This document shows, one piece after another, positions 24,800 to 33,150 of a DNA stretch of 64,000 bases. The position numbers and the translations under genes were made by a program. Below the pieces are notes generated by a model. That model ran no database searches and was not told the DNA's origin. It saw nothing but the letters and a program-made list of their open reading frames with translations. Source of the stretch: JBMORL01 sp049322335 (lineage in GTDB: Bacteria; Bacteroidota; Bacteroidia; Flavobacteriales_D; UBA2798); contig JBMORL010000102.1 of the NCBI GenBank assembly GCA_049322335.1, positions 4,792-68,791 of the forward strand, written 5' to 3'. Position 1 is the stretch's first letter. The number at the start of each line of letters is the position of its first letter.

Positions 24800-24822
24800 G
24801 TAGTGAGATTTGAGATGAGAGA
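24785..24822. repeat. 14-nt tandem repeat crossing the GH3-like stop codon
   Basis: AGTAGTGAGATATG (24785-24798) then AGTAGTGAGATTTG (24799-24812), one mismatch. The adjoining TTTGAGATGAGAGA (24809-24822) occurs again at 18464-18477. Confidence 0.7.
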
Positions 24823-24921
24823 CAAATGCAAGACGTTTTGTTTTGAAGAGCCCGGGCTGTGGATTATTTTAAGAGTAAAATTCCGGTCAGTTGCTTATTG
24901 CTGCCGGCTAAATCATTTTGA

Positions 24922-25542
24922 ATGATGAAAAAGAAAGTTTCTTACAACGATCGTTTGGAAGCCATGCAAAAGAAGATGGCGGAAAAAAAGATAAAAGCAG
25001 AAAATGATTTACGCGAATTGCTGGAAAGCAACGTATACAAATATACCAGGTGGATTTGTTTTTTTGTTTTTGCAGCAGCAGGTTTTTTAATTATTGATTC
25101 GCATTTACCCGCTATCGAAACGACAGAAAAAATCACACATATCAGCAGCTATACGGTTACAGATGTAAACATGAACGAAGTGGGTCAGGGATATTCTTAT
25201 GAAAATGATAAATATATTGTGGTGAAAACCGATCAAAGTAATGAGCTGCGGTTTGATGGTGACATATACATTATCCATGCAATGAAAAATGACATGCTGG
25301 TTGTAGCCAGAAGCCCGGTTTTGAAACAGGCAATGAATATTCATCCGGTAAAATATCCCGATAATATTATTGAAGTGGATAATTCTGTTTATGGTCATAC
25401 GTTAGTTTTTTATATCATAGCTATTGCATTTTCGCTGGTGCTGATTTTCAAAAAAACGTGGATGCATATTGGTATTGTATATCTCACACTGGGGTTTAAC
25501 CTGGCTGCCATTGGAGTTACGATTTATTATTTGGTGATTTAA
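24922..25542 (+). CDS. Membrane protein of unknown function
   Basis: 206 residues from ATG 24922. A charged N-terminal coiled segment (about 40 residues) precedes TM1 (WICFFVFAAAGFLIIDSHLP). A beta-rich extracytoplasmic domain of about 100 residues follows, then two C-terminal helices (LVFYIIAIAFSLVLIF, IGIVYLTLGFNLAAIGVTIYYLVI). I recognise no family. It ends 25 bp before the second assembly gap. Confidence 0.7.
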   Translation: MMKKKVSYNDRLEAMQKKMAEKKIKAENDLRELLESNVYKYTRWICFFVFAAAGFLIIDSHLPAIETTEKITHISSYTVTDVNMNEVGQGYSYENDKYIVVKTDQSNELRFDGDIYIIHAMKNDMLVVARSPVLKQAMNIHPVKYPDNIIEVDNSVYGHTLVFYIIAIAFSLVLIFKKTWMHIGIVYLTLGFNLAAIGVTIYYLVI

Positions 25543-25567
25543 ATGCAAGATGCCACTCCTGACGGAG

Positions 25568-25667
25568 NNNNNNNNNNNNNNNNNNNNNNNNNNNNNNNNN
25601 NNNNNNNNNNNNNNNNNNNNNNNNNNNNNNNNNNNNNNNNNNNNNNNNNNNNNNNNNNNNNNNNNNN
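25568..25667. other. Assembly gap (100 N)
   Basis: Exactly 100 N. The gap begins directly after the hairpin CTCC-TGAC-GGAG (25556-25567), so a palindromic repeat probably broke the assembly here too. The true length is unknown. Confidence 0.99.
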
Positions 25668-25701
25668 AACCCCCGGCCCGGATTTTGCGTATGAACCCTT
25701 T

Positions 25702-27114
25702 ATGAAAGGTTTTTGGCTGGTGGTTTTTTGTTTGTTGGTGGAAATAGCTTCCTCCCAAACCATCACGGTTGACCGCCTGTATCACCATTTCGGGACACTG
25801 GAAGAGAAAAGTGATTTTTTTACCGATTTTGTTTTCACCAATAAAACAGGGAAAAAAGCCTACATCCTGAGAATTGAAGCCGATAAGGATATTTCATCGA
25901 GGATAAGCAGCAATACGCTTTTGCCCGACAGCTCGGTTACAGTCAGGTTAAAATACAATCCGCTTGCTGAAGGAAAATTCAGTAAAAAAATAAAAATTCA
26001 CCTTAGCAGCAGTGATCAACCCGTTATACTTACGTTAAACGGAGATGTGTTGTCTGCTCCTGCCACAGGATTAATGGCAGATTGTCCCGATTTTTCCAGT
26101 GTAAAAGAAGTTTCGCGCGAAATGGAATTTGCGCTGAAAATAAAAGTGATAGATAAATTAAGTGGTGTTCCGATTGAAAATGCACAGATAAAAATCATTT
26201 ATAAGGGATTGCCCAAATATGTTTTCGAAACCCCGGAAAGCGGATCGCTCACCAAAAAAATTCCATTGGGTTATTATTACTTTGTGACTTCTGCAGACGA
26301 ATATTATACCAACGAATTTGATGCCTTCGTCAACAACCGCAACAACGAATTACTCATCGAACTCGCCCCAAAAATAAAAACCCATCCCGATCCCATCGAA
26401 CAGTACGAAGAGCTGGTTTTCTCAGTCAATCCTTCATCTGCGCAAAAAGACACAGTTGTCAATTCTGTTCCCCAAAACAAGGATTCTATAAAAGAAATCA
26501 ACCAACCTTCCACCTTTAACCTTCCACCTTCAAAAGATACTACTCAATCTGAAAACGAAATTTACGCACATAACAACCTCGTTTTTTTAATCGACATTTC
26601 TTCCTCCATGATGGCCGAAGGAAAACTGGATCTGTTGAAAGCATCGATGATTGAACTTACAAAAATGCTGGATGCTAATGACCGGATTGCTATTGTGGTT
26701 TATTCCACTCATGCCCGTATTGCCCTGCCTCCTGTTTCGGGCGACCGTAAAGAAGAAGTGATCAATATGATCCAAAACCTGGAAGGAGACGGATTGACAG
26801 CCGGTGCGGAGGGAATGAAGAAAGCCTATGAGCTGGCGATGGCCCATTTCATCACCGGAGGTAACAATATGGTAATCATGGCTACAGACGGAGCTTTTAA
26901 TTTATACACCACCGATGTAGTACCAATGGTTAAAAAGTATTTCAAAAAAGGCATCCATACCTCGGTGGCAGGCATAAAAAACACCGAACGCGATGCGGCC
27001 AATATGATTGAAATAGCTACCCAGGGAAGGGGCAGATATGTGGCAATCAATAATTTGGAACAGGCCATGACTTCCCTTACCGAAGAGGTGAAAACCGCCA
27101 GCCGCAGGGAATAA
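25702..27114 (+). CDS. Secreted von Willebrand factor A-domain protein
   Basis: 470 residues from ATG 25702, which begins a signal peptide (MKGFWLVVFCLLVEIASSQ). The N-terminal ~110 residues (FGTLEEKSDFFTDFVFTN ... LTLNGDV) look like a DUF1573/Ig-like module. Next comes a carboxypeptidase-regulatory-like beta sandwich (IKVIDKLSGVPIENAQIKI), a low-complexity linker, and a C-terminal VWA domain of about 170 residues. The VWA MIDAS is intact: DISSS, Thr in GLTAGAEG, and ATDGAF. The frame runs open through the gap, but the signal peptide fixes the start. The linker is partly encoded by a 14-nt tandem repeat. Likely a periplasmic or surface metal-dependent adhesion protein. Confidence 0.82.
   Translation: MKGFWLVVFCLLVEIASSQTITVDRLYHHFGTLEEKSDFFTDFVFTNKTGKKAYILRIEADKDISSRISSNTLLPDSSVTVRLKYNPLAEGKFSKKIKIHLSSSDQPVILTLNGDVLSAPATGLMADCPDFSSVKEVSREMEFALKIKVIDKLSGVPIENAQIKIIYKGLPKYVFETPESGSLTKKIPLGYYYFVTSADEYYTNEFDAFVNNRNNELLIELAPKIKTHPDPIEQYEELVFSVNPSSAQKDTVVNSVPQNKDSIKEINQPSTFNLPPSKDTTQSENEIYAHNNLVFLIDISSSMMAEGKLDLLKASMIELTKMLDANDRIAIVVYSTHARIALPPVSGDRKEEVINMIQNLEGDGLTAGAEGMKKAYELAMAHFITGGNNMVIMATDGAFNLYTTDVVPMVKKYFKKGIHTSVAGIKNTERDAANMIEIATQGRGRYVAINNLEQAMTSLTEEVKTASRRE
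26506..26533. repeat. 14-nt tandem repeat inside the VWA gene linker
   Basis: CCTTCCACCTTTAA (26506-26519) followed by CCTTCCACCTTCAA (26520-26533), one mismatch. It encodes PSTFNLPPS in the disordered linker. Confidence 0.7.
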
Positions 27115-27183
27115 AAAGCGTTGTTTTTTTGCGAATATTACGTAAACATCAGTTAATCAATCATTTAATTTTTAAAGAAATAT

Positions 27184-27214
27184 TTTGATATTTTTTTTAA
27201 AGGCGTTTTCTTTG
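27184..27214 (+). promoter_or_regulatory. Promoter of the acpP-fabF-rnc operon
   Basis: TTTG (27184-27187), 19 nt, then TTTCTTTG (27207-27214, 7/8 to TAnnTTTG). Predicted leader about 27 nt before the acpP ATG. The surrounding DNA is very A/T-rich. Confidence 0.5.
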
Positions 27215-27246
27215 CAGACTGAATTTCTAACTAAAACAAGAAAACA

Positions 27247-27483
27247 ATGTCTGATATCAAATCCCGCGTAATTGCCATTATCGTTGACAAATTAGGAGTT
27301 GACGAATCTGAAGTAACTGATAGTGCAAGTTTCACCAACGACCTTGGTGCTGACTCTTTGGATACAGTGGAGTTGATTATGGAATTCGAAAAAGAATTCA
27401 ACATTGCCATACCTGACGACCAGGCTGAGAAGATCGCAACAGTAGGTGATGCTATTGCCTACATTCAGAATAACGCGAAGTAA
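27247..27483 (+). CDS. acpP: Acyl carrier protein
   Basis: 78 residues, acidic. The phosphopantetheine serine is in DLGADSLDTVELIMEFE. It carries acyl chains in type II fatty acid synthesis. It is followed 15 bp later by fabF and then rnc, the common acpP-fabF-rnc order. Confidence 0.98.
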   Translation: MSDIKSRVIAIIVDKLGVDESEVTDSASFTNDLGADSLDTVELIMEFEKEFNIAIPDDQAEKIATVGDAIAYIQNNAK

Positions 27484-27498
27484 TTTTTTCCATCCACT

Positions 27499-28749
27499 AT
27501 GGAGCTTAAGCGAGTTGTAGTAACCGGCTTAGGTGCACTTACACCCATCGGAAATTCGGTTGATGAGTATTGGAACTCGCTTATCAACGGAAAGAGCGGT
27601 GCCGCACCGATCACGCGCTTTGATGCTTCAAAGTTCAAGACCCGTTTTGCCTGTGAGGTAAAAGGATTTAATCCAGAAGACCATTTCGACCGCAAAGAAG
27701 GACGTAAACTCGACCAGTTTTCGCAGTTTGCACTTGTTGCCGTTGCTCAGGCCATGAAAGATTCAGGTATTGATGTGCAGAACATTGATGTGGATCGTGC
27801 CGGTGTGATCTGGGGATCGGGCATTGGCGGATTAAAAACTTTCCAGGAAGAATGCCGCGAATTTTATAAGGGTGACGGAACCCCGCGCTTCAATCCTTTT
27901 TTCATTCCTAAAATGATCGCGGATATTGCTTCGGGACATATTTCCATTCAATACGGATTTCGTGGTCCGAATTTCACTACGGTTTCTGCCTGTGCTTCTT
28001 CTACCAACGCTTTAATTGATGCTTTTAACTATATCCGTCTCGGGAAAGCGGATATTATCATCAGCGGGGGATCGGAGGCAACAGTACACGAAACGGGCGT
28101 TGGCGGATTCAATGCCCTGCAGGCACTCTCTACGAGGAACGATTCTCCCGAAACGGCATCTCGCCCGTTTGACAAAGACCGCGATGGTTTTGTATTGGGA
28201 GAAGGATCAGGTGCGCTTATCCTCGAAGAGTTAGGTCATGCATTAAAACGCGGAGCAAAAATTTATGCAGAAGTAGTGGGTGGCGGATTATCTGCCGATG
28301 CGCATCACATGACCGCACCACATCCCGAAGGACTGGGCGCAAAAAACGTAATGAAAACAGCGTTGAGTGATGCCGGAATGAACCCCGGAGACATAGACTA
28401 TATCAATGTACATGGCACATCCACTCCGCTGGGAGATGTAGCTGAATTAAAAGGAATAAAAGAAGTTTTTGGCGACCATGCATTCCAACTCAATATCTCT
28501 TCCACCAAATCCATGACCGGACATTTGCTGGGAGCAGCAGGAGCAATTGAAGCCATTGCCACGATTCTGGCAGTGAAAAATGATTTGGTGCCGCCCACCA
28601 TCAATCACTTTACAGATGATCCGGAGATCGATCCCAATTTCCGTCTTACTTTCGGGAAACCAGAAAAACGTACAGTAAACGCAGCGTTAAGCAACACGTT
28701 TGGTTTTGGCGGACACAATGCTTCCATTATTGTGAAGAAATACAAATAA
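27499..28749 (+). CDS. fabF: 3-oxoacyl-ACP synthase II (FabF)
   Basis: 416 residues, thiolase fold. Catalytic Cys in TVSACASSTNALIDA, His in NVHGTSTPLGDVAE and second His in STKSMTGHLLGAAGA form the Cys-His-His triad of KAS II. It elongates acyl-ACP with malonyl-ACP. It sits between acpP and rnc, with only 2 bp before the rnc start. Confidence 0.98.
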   Translation: MELKRVVVTGLGALTPIGNSVDEYWNSLINGKSGAAPITRFDASKFKTRFACEVKGFNPEDHFDRKEGRKLDQFSQFALVAVAQAMKDSGIDVQNIDVDRAGVIWGSGIGGLKTFQEECREFYKGDGTPRFNPFFIPKMIADIASGHISIQYGFRGPNFTTVSACASSTNALIDAFNYIRLGKADIIISGGSEATVHETGVGGFNALQALSTRNDSPETASRPFDKDRDGFVLGEGSGALILEELGHALKRGAKIYAEVVGGGLSADAHHMTAPHPEGLGAKNVMKTALSDAGMNPGDIDYINVHGTSTPLGDVAELKGIKEVFGDHAFQLNISSTKSMTGHLLGAAGAIEAIATILAVKNDLVPPTINHFTDDPEIDPNFRLTFGKPEKRTVNAALSNTFGFGGHNASIIVKKYK

Positions 28750-28751
28750 GC

Positions 28752-29462
28752 TTGTTCTTATTTCGCTATAAAACTCCTGAAGACAAAAAATTAGCCCGAT
28801 ACATCCGTTCGCAATTCGGACTTTCACCGAAAAATATTTCTCTTTTCAAACAGGCGTTTCTGCATAAGTCCACGCTCCGTGATACGGCTTCTGCCATTGA
28901 AAAAAGCAACGAACGCCTGGAATTTTTAGGTGATGCAGTGCTGGATATTGTAATGGCTGATTTCCTCTATAAAAAGTTTCCCAATGAACACGAAGGGTTC
29001 CTCACCCAGATGCGCTCGAAAGTGGTGAAAAGGGAAACACTGAACCGGCTGGGAGAAATTTTTAAGATGGATGAATGGGTAAAGTACAATCAATATGGAG
29101 ACAACAATCCCAAAGCGTTATTGGGAAATACTTTCGAAGCAGTGATGGGAGCCATTTATCTTGACTGCGGGTTTGAAAAAGCACAAAAAATCATTCTTGA
29201 AAAAGTCGTGAGGCCGCATCTTGACATGGAGCAGATCAGGCAACAGGATACGGATTACAAAAGCAGGATCATCATCTGGTGCCAGCGTGAAAAAAAGAAA
29301 ATTGATTTTTTACTGGTGAAGGAAGAAATGAACGGCACCGAAATGAAATATGAAATTCATCTGGCCATTGACGGAGAAGTAAAATCAAAAGGTATGGCTA
29401 AAACAAAAAAAGAGGCTGAACAATTGGCTGCCCGGCAGGCACTGGAAAAAATATCAGAATAG
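28752..29462 (+). CDS. rnc: Ribonuclease III
   Basis: 236 residues. The RNase III signature is NERLEFLGDAVLDIVM near residue 50, with the second acidic site in LLGNTFEAVMGAIYLD. A C-terminal double-stranded RNA-binding domain ends in KEAEQLAARQALEKI. It processes rRNA precursors and double-stranded mRNA regions. The start is TTG 28752; there is no nearby ATG. Its end overlaps the end of the convergent gene by 9 bp. Confidence 0.97.
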   Translation: MFLFRYKTPEDKKLARYIRSQFGLSPKNISLFKQAFLHKSTLRDTASAIEKSNERLEFLGDAVLDIVMADFLYKKFPNEHEGFLTQMRSKVVKRETLNRLGEIFKMDEWVKYNQYGDNNPKALLGNTFEAVMGAIYLDCGFEKAQKIILEKVVRPHLDMEQIRQQDTDYKSRIIIWCQREKKKIDFLLVKEEMNGTEMKYEIHLAIDGEVKSKGMAKTKKEAEQLAARQALEKISE

Positions 29463-30173
29463 ATTAAACGAAACCCCTGCAGAAAAAACAGTAATCTGTT
29501 CTCCTTTTCCCTGTTCAAATAAAGGAGTAAGAGAATAAAACCCCGTAAGCGACCAGCGGTTGATGCCTGCGTGAATGGTGGGGCCCAGGCGCAGATGCTC
29601 TATTCCTTTCATGTCATACACTTTAAATTTGGAATCGTTGTCGATGGTTTTGGTGTGGTTGTTAAACAGGTAGCCGAACTTAAACCCCGGATAGAGGTAA
29701 ACGATATTTTTTTTATTGGTTCTCCACCGCAACTGAAAAGCTCCGTCAAAATAATGCATCGCCAGCTGGTGTCGTTTGTATTCGTAGGAAGGATCGAAAG
29801 GAACCAGTGTGGTAAATTCCTTCATTGTGGACATATCAATCGTGGTAGTAACAGCCGCATTGTTATAAAAGTGATACGAGCTCCAACCGAAACCAACAGC
29901 CAGCGAAAAAGTATTTTTTGTATTGGGAAATTCAATAAAACGAAACGCATCAAAACCGTATGACCAGGGTTCAGCTTTCACTCCTGCCGGTACATCCAGC
30001 CAGTTGACGTGTTGTATATTGAACATATACCGATGCATCCGCTGAGGTGCGTCAGGATCTTTCGGGGGTAAAAATCCCATATAATTCTCTTCCACCGAAA
30101 TCTGCGAATACCCGAATGACGTTATAAAACAAAACAACCCGGCAGAAAAAATCCGCAGGCAACCGAAAAGCAA
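29454..30173 (-). CDS. Outer-membrane beta-barrel protein of unknown function
   Basis: 239 residues from TTG 30173 with signal peptide RIFSAGLFCFITSFGYSQ. Alternating aromatic strands (SLAVGFGWSSYHFY, HYFDGAFQLRWRT, IVYLYPGFKFGYLF, WSLTGFYSLTPLF) and a final Phe (AGVSFNLF) fit a small outer-membrane barrel of the PorT/OMP_b-brl type. The specific role is unknown. It is convergent with rnc, overlapping by 9 bp. Confidence 0.65.
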   Translation of the reverse strand: MLFGCLRIFSAGLFCFITSFGYSQISVEENYMGFLPPKDPDAPQRMHRYMFNIQHVNWLDVPAGVKAEPWSYGFDAFRFIEFPNTKNTFSLAVGFGWSSYHFYNNAAVTTTIDMSTMKEFTTLVPFDPSYEYKRHQLAMHYFDGAFQLRWRTNKKNIVYLYPGFKFGYLFNNHTKTIDNDSKFKVYDMKGIEHLRLGPTIHAGINRWSLTGFYSLTPLFEQGKGEQITVFSAGVSFNLF

Positions 30174-30219
30174 AGTATTTGTAATGGGTTTCAGAGAAAG
30201 CGAAGATAGTTAATAGTCG

Positions 30220-30276
30220 TTGGTCATTGGTCAGCGTGGGCAGATTTTTCTTTCCCCACAGACTAATGACCACTAA
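30220..30276. repeat. Imperfect inverted repeat between two minus-strand genes
   Basis: Left arm 30220-30240 (TTGGTCATTGGTCAGCGTGGG) and right arm 30254-30276 pair with a few mismatches across a T-rich loop. The text GGTCATTGG recurs at 57532-57545, so it belongs to a dispersed family rather than being a gene-specific terminator. Confidence 0.5.
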
Positions 30277-30281
30277 CCCAT

Positions 30282-31196
30282 CTACCACCCCGTTTTAAAC
30301 AACCATCTTGCTCCTTTTTGGGTGGTGGAAGGATGTTTGGCGTGATAGGCATCTCCGGCAGCTATGCGAATCTCGTTATCTGTTTTCATCATTACCCAGG
30401 CATTAATCACTCCTTCCAGCACATAAGCTTCGGGGGCGAGTAAACCGGAAGTAGTCACCAGCGGATAGCCACCGCACTGGGGCAGGTGTTCATTCATGGT
30501 AAAAAAGGTATGCGAATAACAGGCAATAATTACAGCATCCCGTGCCAGGGTATCGATGCTGGTGTAGGCGCGAACCGAGTCGTCCATTAATCCGTCATGG
30601 CCGTTAAACACCAGCATATCGGCATCCGAGTAAAATGGAATTTCCACACCGGTATTCAGCAGCAATTTTTCTTTTTTCCTTCCCGAAAGCGACAAAAAAT
30701 AATCATGCAGGCTTTCGTCCATGCGATCGCCACGGTAAGCATCGGCAACAAGATAAACGTGGGCGCCATTGGAGAATTTTTTGTTGAACACCACGCGCTC
30801 AAGCACATCTTCATGTGGATCCGTTACCGATTGTAAAAGCTTCCAGTCGGTTTTTAGTTTGAAATAGGATTTTACACCGTATCCTGCTCCCCAATATAGA
30901 TTGGTTTTTAAATTCATTCCGTCTCCCAGTTGTGCGTTTACGGGAACAATACCCTGGTTTTCGTTATCGCACAGCGGAACAAAAGCATGAACCACCAAAG
31001 GAGTCTTGTTTTTTATTTTCTCTGAAAGCCTTTTCACAATTTCATTCCTGCTTTCGGCTTTAAAGGGAATACCGGGATCGGGAACAAACGAATCTTTTTT
31101 CAGGGTATTTTCCGCTTTGTATTCTCCCACCGAAGAAGAGCAATAAGCCAGCATAAGCAGGGGAAGGGTGCAACCTATAATCAGTAGCTTTTTCAT
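30282..31196 (-). CDS. Lipoprotein with clan CD (caspase/CHAT-like) motifs
   Basis: 304 residues from ATG 31196. Lipoprotein signal KLLIIGCTLPLLMLAYC (Cys at about 19). An alpha/beta body carries a hydrophobic strand ending in a His (ADMLVFNGHDGLMDD) and later a strand ending in a Cys (DAVIIACYSHTFF). The order strand-His-Gly then strand-Ala-Cys is the catalytic layout of clan CD cysteine peptidases (caspases, gingipain, CHAT), although the usual HG is HDG here. Peptidase activity is my inference. An alternative is a catalytically dead alpha/beta protein. An upstream GTG (31211) is rejected because it would add residues before the signal. Confidence 0.5.
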   Translation of the reverse strand: MKKLLIIGCTLPLLMLAYCSSSVGEYKAENTLKKDSFVPDPGIPFKAESRNEIVKRLSEKIKNKTPLVVHAFVPLCDNENQGIVPVNAQLGDGMNLKTNLYWGAGYGVKSYFKLKTDWKLLQSVTDPHEDVLERVVFNKKFSNGAHVYLVADAYRGDRMDESLHDYFLSLSGRKKEKLLLNTGVEIPFYSDADMLVFNGHDGLMDDSVRAYTSIDTLARDAVIIACYSHTFFTMNEHLPQCGGYPLVTTSGLLAPEAYVLEGVINAWVMMKTDNEIRIAAGDAYHAKHPSTTQKGARWLFKTGW

Positions 31197-31364
31197 ATTC
31201 TCTTTATACACCCTGATAGTGCAAAGGGTTCAGCAAATAGAATAAAATTACAGGCAAAAAAGAACAAAAATTATTTTTCGCTGCAGGCAACTGAATATCC
31301 GTTGCAAAAAATTTGCAGAATTCGCTATTATTTCTATATTTAACTCTCACCAAAAACCACAACT

Positions 31365-32069
31365 ATGGACATGACACAAATGGCTCCCTTTATCGGCATC
31401 GGTGTAGTAGTGCTGATGGCGATTATTATTGTTCCCCTTGTTTTGCGCAAGACAAGAAAAAAACAAAACGATGCACAGAACTTTTTTCCCGAACTCGCCC
31501 AAAAAACCGGGCTGCGTGTTGATTATGATAAATTGGTTGGAAATTACAAGGGATACGATGTGAGTTTGCAATACAAGGTGAATATCAATGCCATGTCGGC
31601 CTACAAGCTGGTAAGTTCCGGAAAATCTAACGTATACGGGACTAATGCAGTTTACCCGCAGATACACGTCCAGGTGAAAAGAAACGGAGAACGTTTTCCT
31701 GCTATTGCCATTTACGACAAACCGGGAATGTTCATGTACACCAGCCAGTGGATACAGGATCTGTTTACAGGAAAACATCCCGATTATCCCAAAATGAATG
31801 TAGATGGCGATCAATTGAAAAAGGGAGTGGATTTGTATGGTGTTGACGAATCGGCCGCGCATCAACTGATGTCATCGGCTGAATTGAAAAACCTGTTATC
31901 CACCTGGAAATATACCGACATTCGCCTGGAAGGAGACACCTGTAAACTTACGCTTGATAACAACAGTGTGGCAGCAGGAATTGGCATTCAGAAAATGTAT
32001 ACGCACGATTTTGCGATACAGGCTTTGGATATTGCTGTGGCTGCAGCCAGCGCGGTAGTTAAGAATTAA
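31365..32069 (+). CDS. Single-pass membrane protein of unknown function
   Basis: 234 residues from ATG 31365. One N-terminal helix (FIGIGVVVLMAIIIVPLVL) is followed by KTRKKQ stop-transfer and a cytosolic or periplasmic domain of ~200 residues with repeated YKGYDVSLQYK / VYPQIHVQVKR strands. No family is recognised. A short A/T hairpin (TCTAAAA-TT-TTTTAGA) follows at 32070-32085. Confidence 0.7.
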   Translation: MDMTQMAPFIGIGVVVLMAIIIVPLVLRKTRKKQNDAQNFFPELAQKTGLRVDYDKLVGNYKGYDVSLQYKVNINAMSAYKLVSSGKSNVYGTNAVYPQIHVQVKRNGERFPAIAIYDKPGMFMYTSQWIQDLFTGKHPDYPKMNVDGDQLKKGVDLYGVDESAAHQLMSSAELKNLLSTWKYTDIRLEGDTCKLTLDNNSVAAGIGIQKMYTHDFAIQALDIAVAAASAVVKN

Positions 32070-32112
32070 TCTAAAATTTTTTAGAAAATATTACCCATAA
32101 TGAGCGGGAAAC

Positions 32113-33102
32113 TCAAGCCAGTGCCCCATTAAATTTTTCCTTTATCTCCTCCAGCACCGCAAACAGGTTATCAGAATTCATATCTGTCACCAGTTTCATC
32201 CGGTAATCTTTAAAATGCGGAATGTTGCGGAAATAATTCCCGTAATGTCTGCGCATTTCCACCACGCCTTCATGCGGACCTTTCCATTGCAATGACATAC
32301 GCAAATGCTCGCTTGCAGCTTCCACGCGTTGAGCAATGGTGGGTTGCGGCAATTCGGTTCCCGTTAGCATATAGTGCTTTATTTCGTTAAAGATCCAGGG
32401 ATAGCCGATACTTGCCCGTCCTATCATCACACCATCCACACCGTATTTGTTTTTCATCTCCAGCGTTTTTTGCGGTGAGTCCACATCACCATTTCCAAAC
32501 ACAGGGATTTTCATCCGCGGGTTGTTTTTTACTTCGCCAATTAAAGTCCAGTCGGCATCACCTTTATACATCTGCGAGCGTGTGCGTCCATGAATGCTTA
32601 TGGCTTTTATTCCGATGTCCTGCAAACGTTCGGCTACTTCCACCACATATTTTGAATTATCGTCCCACCCGAGCCGTGTTTTTACTGTCACCGGTTTTTT
32701 CACTGCTTTCACTACCGCTTCGGTAAGCCGCACCATTTTCGGAATGTTTTTTAAAATTCCTGCACCGGCATCTTTGCACACTACTTTTTTTACCGGGCAG
32801 CCGAAATTGATGTCGATGATATCGGGATTGGCTGCTTCACAAATTTCTGCGGCTTTCATCATGGGTTCCATTTCTCCGCCAAATATCTGGATGCCAATGG
32901 GACGTTCGTATTCGAAAATATCGAGTTTTTTTTTGCTTTTCAGTGCATCACGTATCAACCCTTCAGAGGAAATGAATTCGGTGAACATCAGGTCGGCACC
33001 ATGTTTTTTGCAAAGCGCGCGAAAAGGCGGATCACTCACATCTTCCATGGGCGCCAGCAAAAGGGGAAATTCTCCCAGTTCTATATTTTCTATCTTTGCC
33101 AC
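32113..33102 (-). CDS. dusB: tRNA-dihydrouridine synthase (DusB type)
   Basis: 329 residues from GTG 33102. TIM-barrel flavoprotein that reduces uridine in the tRNA D-loop. Motifs: LLLAPMEDVSDPPFR (FMN phosphate side), NFGCPVKKV with the catalytic Cys, VKTRLGWDD, ISIHGRTRSQMYKGDADW and GNGDVDSPQKTLEM, then a C-terminal helical domain. The frame is open 27 codons further to 33183, but that would overlap the divergent gene and cross the -7 element, so GTG 33102 is chosen. Its promoter places the transcript start nearly at the start codon. Confidence 0.93.
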   Translation of the reverse strand: MAKIENIELGEFPLLLAPMEDVSDPPFRALCKKHGADLMFTEFISSEGLIRDALKSKKKLDIFEYERPIGIQIFGGEMEPMMKAAEICEAANPDIIDINFGCPVKKVVCKDAGAGILKNIPKMVRLTEAVVKAVKKPVTVKTRLGWDDNSKYVVEVAERLQDIGIKAISIHGRTRSQMYKGDADWTLIGEVKNNPRMKIPVFGNGDVDSPQKTLEMKNKYGVDGVMIGRASIGYPWIFNEIKHYMLTGTELPQPTIAQRVEAASEHLRMSLQWKGPHEGVVEMRRHYGNYFRNIPHFKDYRMKLVTDMNSDNLFAVLEEIKEKFNGALA

Positions 33103-33108
33103 GAAATA

Positions 33109-33116
33109 CAAAGGTA
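33109..33116 (-). promoter_or_regulatory. -7 promoter element of dusB
   Basis: Minus-strand TACCTTTG, exact to TAnnTTTG, ending 6 nt before the GTG start. It implies a leaderless or nearly leaderless mRNA. Confidence 0.5.
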
Positions 33117-33150
33117 TTAAATAGTAGATAAACCGGTTTTTGGGAGGAAA

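Noticed and set aside
25543..25701. N-terminal extension of the VWA gene through the second N run
   Set aside because: The frame is open only because of N; the ATG at 25702 starts a clear signal peptide.
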